DNA of 64,000 bases, taken from positions 1-64,000 of the forward strand of contig MEFV01000009.1 of assembly GCA_001725255.1 (NCBI GenBank). The letters are read 5' to 3'. The notes beneath the pieces were generated by a model. The model saw only the letters and a program-made list of their open reading frames with translations. It was not told where the DNA came from and did not search any database. Origin of the DNA: Comamonas sp. SCN 67-35. GTDB taxonomy: Bacteria; Pseudomonadota; Gammaproteobacteria; Burkholderiales; Burkholderiaceae_C. The position numbers and the translations under genes are program-made. Below, in pieces: positions 34,551 through 43,391 of the stretch; position 1 is the stretch's first letter, and every line of letters begins with the position of its first letter.

Positions 34551-35336
34551 ATGTTCAAACAAGTCTTCTCGGCGCTGGCGCTTGCCGCGCTCGCGGTGTC
34601 GGTTCAGGCCGCCGACGTGCTCAAGGTGGCGGCCACGCCGGTGCCACACGCGGAAATCCTGAATTTCGTCAAACCCAGACTCCAGGCCGAAGGCATCGAG
34701 CTGCAAGTCAAGGAATTCAGCGATTACGTGCAGCCCAACATGGCCGTGGCGGACAAGCAACTTGACGCCAATTTCTTCCAGCACCAGCCCTACCTGGACA
34801 GCTTCAACAGAGACCGCAAGACCAACCTGGTCGTCGTGCCCAACGGCAAGGTGCACGTGGAGCCGTTTGGCGCCTATTCCAACAGGATCAAGAACCTGAA
34901 GGATCTGAAGGACGGCGCAACGGTGGCCATTCCGAACGATCCGTCCAATGGCGGGCGCGCGCTCATCCTGCTGGCCAAGCAGGGGCTGATCACGCTCAAG
35001 GACCCCGGCAGTCTCACGCCCACGCCATTGGACGTGGTGCAAAACCCGAAAAAGCTGAAATTCCGCGAACTGGAAGCGCCACTGCTGCCACGCGCGCTGC
35101 CCGACGTGGATCTGGCGCTGATCAACACCAACTACGCGATCGAGGCCAAGCTGAATCCGACCCAGGACGCGCTCTTCATCGAAGGCGCCGATTCGCCCTA
35201 CACGAACATCGTTGCCGCACGCGCCGATCGCGCCAACGACCCGGCCATCGCCAAGCTCATGAAGGCACTGCACTCACCCGAGACCAGGCAGTTCATCCTG
35301 GACAAATACAAAGGCGCCGTGGTTCCGGCATTCTGA
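34551..35336 (+). CDS. MetQ/NlpA-family substrate-binding protein (non-lipoprotein)
   Basis: 261 aa. Cleavable signal peptide (MFKQVFSALALAALAVSVQA) ending in AQA-AD, with no lipobox Cys, so a soluble periplasmic protein rather than the usual lipoprotein. The NlpA domain covers the rest: VAATPVPHAEILNFVKP, LDANFFQHQPYLDSFN, IPNDPSNGGRALILLAK, LINTNYAIEA. Family members bind methionine or related compounds for the MetNI ABC transporter. No metN or metI is adjacent, so the ligand and transporter are unproven. Confidence 0.86.
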   Translation: MFKQVFSALALAALAVSVQAADVLKVAATPVPHAEILNFVKPRLQAEGIELQVKEFSDYVQPNMAVADKQLDANFFQHQPYLDSFNRDRKTNLVVVPNGKVHVEPFGAYSNRIKNLKDLKDGATVAIPNDPSNGGRALILLAKQGLITLKDPGSLTPTPLDVVQNPKKLKFRELEAPLLPRALPDVDLALINTNYAIEAKLNPTQDALFIEGADSPYTNIVAARADRANDPAIAKLMKALHSPETRQFILDKYKGAVVPAF

Positions 35337-35372
35337 TCCGACAAGGCGATGGCACGCCGCCGGGCGGGCCGC

Positions 35373-36293
35373 TCACGCGCCCGCGCAGGATGCGCTGGCG
35401 TGCGACGGCATGACCTCCTGCAGAAAATCCAGGAAGCTGCGCACCGCCGGCGACATGCCCCGGCGCGAGGCGAACACCGCATGCACGATGGCCCGGGGTT
35501 GGCTCCACTCAGGCAGCAGCCGCACCAGGCGTCCGTCACGCAACTCGCTGGCGACCATGTAGTCGGGCAGCCACCCCATGCCGGTGCCCGCCATGGCGGC
35601 GAACTTGAGCGACAGCAGATCGTCGATCACGCAGCGCGGCGCGATCTCCAGACTTTGTGCCTTGCCCTGGGGGCCGACGAGCTGCACGGTGCACTGGCCC
35701 TCGCGGCTGGACGGCATGAGCACATCCACCCGTGCCAGATCATCCAGCGTCGCGGGCGTGCCCTGGCGCCTGAGCTGCGCGGGGCTGGCCACCAGCACCG
35801 GGCAGACTTCATCAAGGCGCTTGACCACCATGGAGCCGCTGTCCTCCAGCGAGGTACGCACACGCAGCGCCACGTCCACACCCTCCTCCACTAGATTCAC
35901 CACGCGGTTGGTCACCTGCAGATCCAGGCGCACCTCGGGGTAGCGATCCAGATAGAAGGGCAGTTGCTGTGCCAGCACGGTCTGCGCCAGCGTCACCGGG
36001 CAGGTCACGCGCACCGTGCCGCGCGGCACGGCCTGCACCTGCGCCACCGCATCGGCAGCGGCCTGTGCCGATTCGCGCACCGCCGCACAATGGGCCAGAA
36101 AGGCCTGCCCCGCATCCGTGAGCGAGAGCGTGCGCGTGGTGCGTTGCAGCAGCCGAACGTCCAGTTGCGCCTCCAGCTCGGAGATGCGCCGCGACAGGCG
36201 CGACTTCGGGATACCCAACGCCCGTCCTGCCGCGGCAAAGCTGCCACGCTCCACCACCTCGGCGAAGTAGAGCATGTCGTTCAAATCATGCAT
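35373..36293 (-). CDS. LysR-family transcriptional regulator
   Basis: 306 aa from MHDLNDMLYFAEVVERGSF; codons upstream to 36371 are unlikely. N-terminal winged HTH (~1-62: GIPKSRLSRRISELEAQLDV, LLQRTTRTLSLTDAG) and a type-2 periplasmic-binding-like effector domain (~90-290). It resembles the quinone/redox-responsive LysR regulators often paired with reductases (inference). Divergent from wrbA over a 138-bp AT-rich spacer, which it probably controls. Confidence 0.88.
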   Translation of the reverse strand: MHDLNDMLYFAEVVERGSFAAAGRALGIPKSRLSRRISELEAQLDVRLLQRTTRTLSLTDAGQAFLAHCAAVRESAQAAADAVAQVQAVPRGTVRVTCPVTLAQTVLAQQLPFYLDRYPEVRLDLQVTNRVVNLVEEGVDVALRVRTSLEDSGSMVVKRLDEVCPVLVASPAQLRRQGTPATLDDLARVDVLMPSSREGQCTVQLVGPQGKAQSLEIAPRCVIDDLLSLKFAAMAGTGMGWLPDYMVASELRDGRLVRLLPEWSQPRAIVHAVFASRRGMSPAVRSFLDFLQEVMPSHASASCAGA

Positions 36294-36431
36294 GGTTCTA
36301 TTTTCAGGACAATCAAACGCAATAATGCTTATCAATTCCACATAGCGCGCATTCGATAATACTTCGCGCACCCACTTTCGGGTTTACCCGGTGCAACACC
36401 CACGAAAGCCGATCACTCCGAAGGAGCAAAC

Positions 36432-37025
36432 ATGAGCAAAGTTCAACTCGCCATCGTCTACTACAGTGCCTATGGCACCAACCATGCCATGGCGGAAGTA
36501 GCCGCCGAAGCAGCCAAGGCGGCGGGCGCCGAGGTGCGTCTGCGCAAGGTGCTGGAAACCGCGCCACAGACGGTCATCGACTCGGTGCCCGCCTGGAAGG
36601 CATTCCAGCAGAAGACCGCCGACGTCCCGGTGGCCACGCCCGAGGACCTGACCTGGGCCAACGCCTATCTGTTCAGCGCTCCCACGCGCTTCGGCACCGT
36701 GGCCAGCCAGATGCGCGCCTTCATCGATACGCTCGGCCCCATCTGGCAGCAGGGACACCTGTCCGGCAAGGTGGCGAGCATGATGACCAGCGCGCAAAAC
36801 GTGCATGGCGGGCAGGAAACGACGATCACGGGCATGTACACCACGTTCGCGCACTGGGGCTCGATCATCGTGCCGCCCGGCTTCACCGACGCGGCGATGT
36901 TCAAGGGCCTGGGCAACCCCTATGGCGCCAGCAACAACATGGGCCCGCTGAACGAAGAGGTGGCGGACATCATCCGCTACCAGACCAAGCGCCTCGTGAC
37001 GTTTGCCCAGAAGCTCGTCGCTTGA
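36432..37025 (+). CDS. wrbA: NAD(P)H:quinone oxidoreductase, WrbA type
   Basis: 197 aa (E. coli WrbA 198). Flavodoxin-like FMN protein that reduces quinones by two electrons, limiting redox cycling. FMN phosphate loop [18 protein letters not shown] at ~10-27; [18 protein letters not shown] at ~77; the WrbA insertion and [11 protein letters not shown] at ~155. GAAGGAG lies 6 bp before the ATG. Divergent from the LysR gene. Confidence 0.93.
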   Translation: MSKVQLAIVYYSAYGTNHAMAEVAAEAAKAAGAEVRLRKVLETAPQTVIDSVPAWKAFQQKTADVPVATPEDLTWANAYLFSAPTRFGTVASQMRAFIDTLGPIWQQGHLSGKVASMMTSAQNVHGGQETTITGMYTTFAHWGSIIVPPGFTDAAMFKGLGNPYGASNNMGPLNEEVADIIRYQTKRLVTFAQKLVA

Positions 37026-37033
37026 GGCACCCG

Positions 37034-37058
37034 AAAAGGGGCGTGGCTACCACGCCCC
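37034..37058 (-). terminator. terminator between wrbA and the MFS gene
   Basis: GGGGCGTGG (37038-37046) pairs perfectly with CCACGCCCC (37050-37058) across a 3-nt loop. On the minus strand it is followed by TTTTC, so it ends the MFS transcript right at its stop codon. It may also slow wrbA transcription from the other side. Confidence 0.75.
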
Positions 37059-38467
37059 TACCATGCGCCCTTGTGCTCGGGCACGAGCCGCACCAGCATG
37101 AACAGCGCCGCCACCAGCGCGGCAGCGGTCACCGCGTAGATCCAGGCCTGCGCCACGCCCGGGTCCTGCACCGGCGCCAGGATGGCGGTGCTGATCGAGA
37201 CGATCAGAATGGTGCCCACCTGCATGAACATCGAGCGCATGGCCGCGAGCGATGACGCGTGCCGCGGCGCCAGCTGCAGCCCCGCGTTGCGGCTGGCGGG
37301 ATTGACGATGCCTATTCCCGTTCCGGCGATGAAGGTCGCGCCGACCAGCCACGCGTAGGGCGGAATGCCTGCCTGCGGCGGTATCGCCAGCAGCAGCAGC
37401 CCGGCGGCCGCCAAGGCGCCGCCCAGGGCGATGGGTTTGCGGTAACCCGTGCGCCGCAGCACCATGATCGCCAGCACCGACATCACCACCGCGGCCAGCC
37501 CTTGTGCCACCAGCAGCGTGCCCGCCGACAACGCATCGATGTCGTAGCGGTTGGTGGCATACAGCGGCGCCAGCACGATCGCGCCCACGGGAATCCCGCC
37601 GAACATGATGTTCACGAGGTTGACGGTGCCGAAATCCGCGCCGAACAGCAGGCGCGGCGCGATGAAAGGCTCGGCCGTGCGGTTCAGATGGCGCACGAAC
37701 GCCCAGCCAGCCAGCACGGCGATAGCCAGCGGCAGCCACACCACGGGCGCCAGCAAGGGCACGTCGCGTTCGCCCAGGTAGTTCACGCCCAGCATCCCGC
37801 CGAGCACACACGCCGCCAGCAGACTCATGCCCCGCAGGTCCAGGCTGGCCGAGGTGCGATGCCGCCTGCGATCATGCGGGATCAGGCGCCAGGCGAAGAT
37901 CAGGATGACGATGCCGATGGGCACGTTCACGAGGAACACACCGCGCCAGTCCCAGTAGTTGACGAAGAGCCCGCCGAAGATCGGCCCGATCATCGCGCCG
38001 ATGGGAAAGATGCTGCCAAAGAGGCTCACAGCCCGGTCACGCGCGCTGCCGAAGTGATCGACGATGATGCCCGTGGCCGAAGGCGTGAAACCTGCGCCGC
38101 CCGCCGCCTGAATGACGCGCAGGGCAATGAGCGCGTAGATATTGGTGGCCAGCCCGCACAGCAGAGACGAGAGCGTGAACACCGCCACCGAGGCCAGAAA
38201 CACGCGCCGCCTGCCGTAGCGCTCGCTGAGCTTGCCGGTGATGGGCACCGCCACCACGAAGCCCAGCGAATACGCGGTCAGCGTCCAGCCCGCCCAGTTG
38301 ATCGTCGTGTCAAGCCCATGCTGCAGCGCATGCAGGGCCGTGGCGACGATGGTGGAATCCAGCGACATCATCAGGAGCGCCAGCGCGATCACGACGAAGA
38401 CGGGCACGCGCGGCACCCCGCCTGCTCCGGCGGCAGCAGCCGCACCCTGTTCTTTTTCTTCCAGCAT
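37058..38467 (-). CDS. MFS drug/H+ antiporter, DHA2-like
   Basis: 469 aa from [14 protein letters not shown]; the longer frame to 38656 overlaps tex upstream sequence and is not credible. Multi-pass inner-membrane transporter, about 14 helices. MFS signatures: [13 protein letters not shown] (motif D1 of the 14-TM family), [14 protein letters not shown] (motif A) and [20 protein letters not shown] (motif C). Likely proton-driven export of a toxic or signalling compound; substrate unknown. Divergent from tex, 85 bp apart. Stop codon lies at the base of the terminator hairpin. Confidence 0.88.
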   Translation of the reverse strand: MLEEKEQGAAAAAGAGGVPRVPVFVVIALALLMMSLDSTIVATALHALQHGLDTTINWAGWTLTAYSLGFVVAVPITGKLSERYGRRRVFLASVAVFTLSSLLCGLATNIYALIALRVIQAAGGAGFTPSATGIIVDHFGSARDRAVSLFGSIFPIGAMIGPIFGGLFVNYWDWRGVFLVNVPIGIVILIFAWRLIPHDRRRHRTSASLDLRGMSLLAACVLGGMLGVNYLGERDVPLLAPVVWLPLAIAVLAGWAFVRHLNRTAEPFIAPRLLFGADFGTVNLVNIMFGGIPVGAIVLAPLYATNRYDIDALSAGTLLVAQGLAAVVMSVLAIMVLRRTGYRKPIALGGALAAAGLLLLAIPPQAGIPPYAWLVGATFIAGTGIGIVNPASRNAGLQLAPRHASSLAAMRSMFMQVGTILIVSISTAILAPVQDPGVAQAWIYAVTAAALVAALFMLVRLVPEHKGAW

Positions 38468-38552
38468 TCCGCCAGTGTGCCCGAGCACCAGTGAGCCTGC
38501 CCGCGCGTGGCACACTTTCGGGTTTTTCCGTTCGCCACTCCAACCCAAAGAC

Positions 38553-40937
38553 ATGCAAGACATCGTGCGGCAGATCGCCGCTGAAATCCACGCCACCGAA
38601 CGCCAGGTGCAGGCCGCCGTGCAACTGCTCGACGAGGGCGCCACCGTGCCCTTCATCGCCCGCTACCGCAAGGAGGCCACCGGGGGGCTGGACGACGCGC
38701 AGTTGCGCGAGCTGCAGTCGCGTCTGAGCTATCTGCGCGAACTCGCCGAGCGGCGCGCCGCCATCCTCAAGAGCATCGAAGAGCAAGGCAAGCTCACGCC
38801 CGCGCTGGCCGCCGCGCTCGCCGCCGCCACCACCAAGCAGGAGCTCGAAGACCTCTACCTGCCCTACAAGCCCAAACGCCGCACCAAGGGCCAGATCGCG
38901 CGCGAATTCGGCATCGCGCCGCTGGCGGATGCCTTGTTCGCCGACCCCGCGCTCGACCCGCAGCAGGCCGCCCTGCCCTACGTCCGGCAGGACAAGGGCG
39001 AGGCCGGTGAAGACTTCACCAGCGTGTCTGCCGTGCTCGACGGCGTGCGCGACATCCTCTCCGAACGCTGGGCCGAAGACGCTGCGCTGGTGCAGGGCCT
39101 GCGCGAATGGCTCTGGACCGAGGGCCTGCTGCAAAGCCGCCTGGTGAGCGGCAAGAACGAAAACGACCCCGAGGTGGCGAAGTTTCGCGACTACTTCGAC
39201 TACGACGAACCCATCGCCCGCGTGCCCAGCCACCGGGCGCTGGCCGTCTTTCGCGGGCGCCAGCTTGAAATCCTGGACGCAAAACTGGTTCTCCCGCAGG
39301 CAGAACAAGCGCCAGAAGCTCCCAAACCAATAGCGCAGCCCAGCCTCGCCGAAGGCCGCATCGCGCAGCACCTGCGCTGGCGCCACCAGGGGCGGGCCGC
39401 CGACGACCTGCTGCGCAAATGCGTCGCCTGGACCTGGCGCGTGAAGCTCAGCCTCTCGATCGAGCGCGACCTGTTCACGCGCCTGCGCGAGGCGGCCGAA
39501 CAGGTGGCGATCAAGGTCTTCGCCGACAACCTGCGCGACCTGCTGCTGGCCGCGCCCGCCGGACCCAAGGTGGTGATGGGACTCGATCCCGGCATCCGCA
39601 CCGGTGTGAAGGTGGCGGTGGTGGACGCCACCGGCAAGCTGCTGGAGACCGCCACCATCTACCCCCACGAACCGCGCCGCGACTGGGATGGCAGCCTGCA
39701 CACGCTGGGTCGGCTCGTCGCCCGCCACGGCGTGCAGCTCATCGCCATCGGCAACGGCACCGCCAGCCGCGAGACCGACAAGCTGGCGGCCGATCTCATC
39801 AAATCCATACAAAATGTGGCTCAAACGCAGGCAGGACAAGTGTCAGAAGCTATTCAAAAAGTAGTGGTCAGCGAAGCCGGTGCCTCGGTCTATTCGGCCA
39901 GCGAATACGCCAGCCAGGAGCTGCCCGACGTGGACGTGAGCCTGCGCGGCGCCGCCAGCATCGCGCGGCGCCTGCAAGACCCGCTGGCCGAACTGGTGAA
40001 GATCGACCCCAAGAGCATAGGCGTGGGCCAGTACCAGCACGACGTGAACCAGAGCCAGCTGGCGCACACGCTGGGCGCAGTGGTGGAAGACTGCGTGAAC
40101 GGCGTCGGCGTGGACCTGAACACCGCCAGCCCGCCGCTGCTGGCGCGCGTCTCTGGCCTGACGCAGACCACGGCGAAGGCCATCGTGCGCTGGCGCGAGC
40201 AGCACGGCGCCTTCGCCAGCCGCCAGCAGTTGCTGCAGGTGACCGGCCTGGGGCCGCGCGCCTTCGAGCAATCGGCCGGGTTCCTGCGCATCCGCGGCGG
40301 CGACAACCCGCTGGACATGACCGGCGTGCACCCCGAAACCTACCCGGTGGTGCAAACCATCCTGGCCCAGACCGGCCAGACCATAGACCAGCTCATGGGC
40401 CGCACCGAGCGGCTCAAGGCCCTGCGCCCCGAGCAGTTCGCCACCGAACGATTCGGCGCCATCACCGTGAAGGACATCCTCGCCGAACTCGAAAAACCCG
40501 GCCGCGACCCGCGCCCGGATTTCCAGGTCGCGCGCTTCAACGAAGGCGTGCAGGACATCGCCGACCTCAAGCCAGACATGGTGCTCGAAGGCACGGTGAG
40601 CAACGTCGCCGCCTTCGGCGCCTTCGTCGACCTGGGCGTGCACCAGGACGGTCTGGTGCATGTGAGCCAGCTTTCCAACCGCTTCGTGCAGGATGCGCGC
40701 GAGGTGGTCAAGACCGGCCAGATCGTGAAGGTGAAGGTGCTGGAGGTGGACGCGGCCCGCAAGCGCATCAGCCTGACGATGAAGCTGGACGCGCAGGCAC
40801 CGCGGCGCGATGGCGCGGCAGAAAATCGATTCGAGGCTGCGGGCCGGAGCCACCCGCGCCAGCGTGCATCAACCGTCGAGGCCCCATCGGCCATGGCAGC
40901 CGCATTCGCCAAGCTGCGAAGCAAGCCGAACCGATAG
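38553..40937 (+). CDS. tex: Tex-family RNA-binding transcription accessory protein
   Basis: 794 aa from [20 protein letters not shown]. Tex binds nucleic acid and affects transcription and virulence in other bacteria. Tex N-terminal helical region (~1-190), YqgF-like RNase H fold (~345-460, [19 protein letters not shown]), helix-hairpin-helix pair (~510-590, [19 protein letters not shown]) and a C-terminal S1 domain (~665-735, [20 protein letters not shown]). Two in-frame AT-richer segments, residues ~243-259 and ~420-437, coincide with interspersed repeats R3 and R4. They look like insertions between conserved blocks, lengthening the protein slightly over typical Tex. Confidence 0.92.
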   Translation: MQDIVRQIAAEIHATERQVQAAVQLLDEGATVPFIARYRKEATGGLDDAQLRELQSRLSYLRELAERRAAILKSIEEQGKLTPALAAALAAATTKQELEDLYLPYKPKRRTKGQIAREFGIAPLADALFADPALDPQQAALPYVRQDKGEAGEDFTSVSAVLDGVRDILSERWAEDAALVQGLREWLWTEGLLQSRLVSGKNENDPEVAKFRDYFDYDEPIARVPSHRALAVFRGRQLEILDAKLVLPQAEQAPEAPKPIAQPSLAEGRIAQHLRWRHQGRAADDLLRKCVAWTWRVKLSLSIERDLFTRLREAAEQVAIKVFADNLRDLLLAAPAGPKVVMGLDPGIRTGVKVAVVDATGKLLETATIYPHEPRRDWDGSLHTLGRLVARHGVQLIAIGNGTASRETDKLAADLIKSIQNVAQTQAGQVSEAIQKVVVSEAGASVYSASEYASQELPDVDVSLRGAASIARRLQDPLAELVKIDPKSIGVGQYQHDVNQSQLAHTLGAVVEDCVNGVGVDLNTASPPLLARVSGLTQTTAKAIVRWREQHGAFASRQQLLQVTGLGPRAFEQSAGFLRIRGGDNPLDMTGVHPETYPVVQTILAQTGQTIDQLMGRTERLKALRPEQFATERFGAITVKDILAELEKPGRDPRPDFQVARFNEGVQDIADLKPDMVLEGTVSNVAAFGAFVDLGVHQDGLVHVSQLSNRFVQDAREVVKTGQIVKVKVLEVDAARKRISLTMKLDAQAPRRDGAAENRFEAAGRSHPRQRASTVEAPSAMAAAFAKLRSKPNR
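39281..39328 (-). repeat. copy R3 of the interspersed repeat, inside tex
   Basis: Carries GCAGGCAGAACAAGCGCCAG (39296-39315) then AAGCT, matching R4 over 25 bases with 3 differences. The minus-strand core is AGCT-tctg-GCGC. It is in frame and encodes a short Gln/Glu/Ala/Pro-rich linker of Tex. Confidence 0.65.
39811..39861 (-). repeat. copy R4 of the interspersed repeat, inside tex
   Basis: Starts AAAATGTGGCTCAAACGCAG, then GCAGGACAAGTGTCAG and AAGCTATTCAAAAAG. Same orientation as R3; similar to R5 at the end of gltB (GGCTCAAAC shared). In frame, encoding roughly [17 protein letters not shown] within the RNase H fold, just before [19 protein letters not shown]-richer than flanking tex sequence. 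Confidence 0.7.
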
Positions 40938-40980
40938 CACCCATACGGGCAGCGGTGCTGCTGAACACAGCACGGCTGAA

Positions 40981-42600
40981 TCAGCGGGGTTCCCGCGTCT
41001 GCCGCACCGTCATCGGCTGCATGATTCCCTGCCCCGGCGCGCTGCAACCGCTGTCGCAGCAAGCACCCGGCTGGGTGTTCGCCGTGATCGGGCGGTTCGG
41101 GTCGTGCACCACGCCGCGCTCCAGCAGGCGTTCAACGAGCTGCACCTTGCTGCCCACGGGGTAGTTGCGCCAGATTTCCTGCTTCATCGCGGCGGGCGAG
41201 CCGCCGCCGTGCAGACTGATGAGCGAGTACCAGCCGCCCTGGTACGAGGCGGTGAGGTCTTCGATGAAACGCGCGGCCTCAATGCGCTTGTCGTAAGGCA
41301 CGGTGGGGCTGGCACGCAGCACGTCGGCCAGCTTGGCGGCCGTCTCGGGGTTGTGGTCTTCGTCCGGCCCCGGCAGCGCGACGATGAGGCCGCCCGAGAC
41401 CTCGTGCGCCAGGCGGTGCATGTCGTAGATCTGCGTGGACATCAGCAGCTTGCCGATGTTGGCGTAGACCGGCTCGGGCATGAAGGTCTTGCTGTGCTCG
41501 TCCGGCTGCGCGTAGACGCTCGCGGCCACGCCGCAGGCGTAGAAGCCTTCGACGATCTTGATGAGTTCGACCATGGGCTCGCGCAGGCTGCTCACCTTGC
41601 CGGGGTCGTCGAAGCCGTTGGCTTCGCACATCAGCGCGCCCGCACCAATCAAGAGGTCGCCGAAGCCGGCGCGCGCGGCGATGCAGCTGTGGCGGTGGTG
41701 CGTGGCGTAGCTGTAGGTGAGGACGTGGCTGTGCTTCCAGTCACCCGCGTAGAACACGCGCTCCCACGGCACGAAGACCTCCTCGAACAGCACCACGGCC
41801 GTAGACTGGCCGTACTTGCGCGAAAACAGCGGCTCGCCATGCTCGGGCGTTTCGCTTGGCCGCCCCGCCACGCGCGAGACGATGGTGATGCCGGCCGCAT
41901 CCACCGGCACCGCGCAGCACACGGCAAAGGCCGCGTCCTGCGGGCCCATGTTGCGGCTGGGCATGACGAGCAATTCGTGCATGTAGGGCGCGCCGGTCAC
42001 GATGGCCTTGGCGCCGCTGATCCACACGCCCTTGCCGTCCTGGCGCACCACGTGCACGTAGGCATCCAGGTTGGCCTGCTCGTGGGGCTTCTTCGTGCGG
42101 TCGCCCTTGGCGTCGGTCATCGCGATGCCGATGGCCAGATCGTTGTCCTGCGCATGCGCGAGGTAGGCGCGAAAACGATCGCCCGCCTCACGCGTGCCGC
42201 TCGCGTCGTCGATGGCCGCGGTGGCCTGCGCCAAGCCGTTGAGCGCGTCGTGTGCCAGATAGCGCTGCGCGCAACCGGTTTCCTGGCACAGCACGCGAAC
42301 CGCTTCGAGCTTGTTGAGCAGGTCGCCCGCGGCCTCGTTCACGTGCAGCATGCGCGGCACGATGCGGCCTCGGCTCGTCTGCGTGGCCAGCGCGATCGGC
42401 GCCAGCTCTTGCTTGAGCGCGAAGTCGTAGGTGTAGGCGAGCGCATTCACGCCCGGCACGAGTTCGGGCGCATCGGCCACGCTCTCGATGCGCCTGCCAT
42501 CGACAAATACGCGGGGTTTGAGGCGCCTGAGCGACTCGCGGTAGGCATCCCCCGTCATCAAGGCCACCCGCGCGGGTGCGGCGTCTGTATTCATGCCCAT
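40981..42600 (-). CDS. AbfD/HpaB-family flavoprotein lacking two Fe-S cysteines
   Basis: 539 aa from the ATG at 42600 (GGGGAAG seven bases upstream; ATG at 42594 is possible). The whole protein follows the layout of 4-hydroxybutyryl-CoA dehydratase and 4-hydroxyphenylacetate 3-hydroxylase: TGDAYRESLRRLKPRVFVDG at the start, AMTDAKGDR (~184), acyl-CoA-dehydrogenase-like middle, HGGGSPAAMKQEI (~480). AbfD holds a [4Fe-4S] cluster with Cys99, Cys103, His292 and Cys299. From remembered family sequence, here Cys110 and His302 align, but Tyr114 and Ala309 replace the other two; Cys306 is nearby. A Cys-rich tail (ACCDSGC, 513-519) is unusual. Probably an FAD-dependent isomerase, dehydratase or monooxygenase; substrate unknown. 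Confidence 0.72.
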   Translation of the reverse strand: MGMNTDAAPARVALMTGDAYRESLRRLKPRVFVDGRRIESVADAPELVPGVNALAYTYDFALKQELAPIALATQTSRGRIVPRMLHVNEAAGDLLNKLEAVRVLCQETGCAQRYLAHDALNGLAQATAAIDDASGTREAGDRFRAYLAHAQDNDLAIGIAMTDAKGDRTKKPHEQANLDAYVHVVRQDGKGVWISGAKAIVTGAPYMHELLVMPSRNMGPQDAAFAVCCAVPVDAAGITIVSRVAGRPSETPEHGEPLFSRKYGQSTAVVLFEEVFVPWERVFYAGDWKHSHVLTYSYATHHRHSCIAARAGFGDLLIGAGALMCEANGFDDPGKVSSLREPMVELIKIVEGFYACGVAASVYAQPDEHSKTFMPEPVYANIGKLLMSTQIYDMHRLAHEVSGGLIVALPGPDEDHNPETAAKLADVLRASPTVPYDKRIEAARFIEDLTASYQGGWYSLISLHGGGSPAAMKQEIWRNYPVGSKVQLVERLLERGVVHDPNRPITANTQPGACCDSGCSAPGQGIMQPMTVRQTREPR

Positions 42601-42631
42601 CACTCTTCCCCTGAAACAAACATGAATATAT

Positions 42632-42646
42632 TTGAACAGTGTTCAA
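42632..42646. promoter_or_regulatory. palindromic operator between the TetR gene and the AbfD-like gene
   Basis: TTGAACAGTGTTCAA is a perfect 15-bp palindrome (7-bp arms, 1-bp centre). It lies 32 bp from the AbfD-like start and 20 bp from the TetR start. TetR regulators bind palindromes of this size in shared divergent promoters, so it is the natural operator of the adjacent regulator. Confidence 0.72.
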
Positions 42647-42665
42647 TGTTCTTGTCAATCTTACA

Positions 42666-43346
42666 ATGAGTCGTATGCCTCTCACAGAAAAAAAAGCCAC
42701 GACCTCCCCCATTTCCACCCACACCCAGCGCGACGAGCGCCGGCGCAAGCTCGCCGACGTCCGACAGGAACTGGTGCTGGATGCGGCACGGTCGGTTTTC
42801 TTTGAACTGGGCATGGAAAAGACCAGCATCCGCGAAATCGCGCGGCGCGCGGGTTACACGCCGGGGGCGCTCTACAGCTACTTTCCGAGCAAGGAGCACA
42901 TCTATGGCGCGCTGCTGGGTGAATCGCTGGAGCGCCTGAACACCCAGGTGCAACTGGCGCTCGAGGCGGCCGCGAGTCCGGCCGAGCGGTTGCGCGCGGG
43001 CGCCAGCGCCTTCTTCGACTTCTACCGCGTGAACCCGCACGACCTGGATCTGGGCTTCTACCTCTTCCAGGGCATGGCGCCACGCGGCCTCACGCCCGAG
43101 CTCGATGTGCACCTGAACACCCGGCTGCGCGACGCGCTGCTGCCCTGCCAGGCGGCGCTGCAGGCCATGGGGCTGGACGAGGCCCGGGCCACGGCGGAAG
43201 TGACCGCGCTGTTTGCGCACATCGTCGGCCTGCTGGTGATGAGCCACACCGGGCGCATACGCATGTTCGGGCAGTCGTCGCAGGAACTCTTCAGCGCCTA
43301 TCTTGCCCACCTACTCAAACGTGCGCAGGGTGGTAAATCCGCGTAG
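42666..43346 (+). CDS. TetR-family transcriptional regulator
   Basis: 226 aa from the ATG at 42666; ATG at 42675 and GTG at 42639 are alternatives and none has a strong binding site. HTH at ~35-80: ARSVFFELGMEKTSIREIAR and AGYTPGALYSYFPSKEHIY. The rest is the helical ligand-binding domain. It diverges from the AbfD-like gene with a palindromic operator between, so probably represses it until an acyl-CoA or aromatic effector appears (inference). Converges with the ligase gene. Confidence 0.9.
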   Translation: MSRMPLTEKKATTSPISTHTQRDERRRKLADVRQELVLDAARSVFFELGMEKTSIREIARRAGYTPGALYSYFPSKEHIYGALLGESLERLNTQVQLALEAAASPAERLRAGASAFFDFYRVNPHDLDLGFYLFQGMAPRGLTPELDVHLNTRLRDALLPCQAALQAMGLDEARATAEVTALFAHIVGLLVMSHTGRIRMFGQSSQELFSAYLAHLLKRAQGGKSA

Positions 43347-43391
43347 ACCTGCGCAAATCTCGTGAGGGCGTCGATCAAAGGCGCGCTCGTG

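Noticed and set aside
40950-40975. Hairpin GTGCTG/CAGCAC between tex and the AbfD-like gene as a terminator
   Set aside because: Six-base stem with no T-run on either strand.
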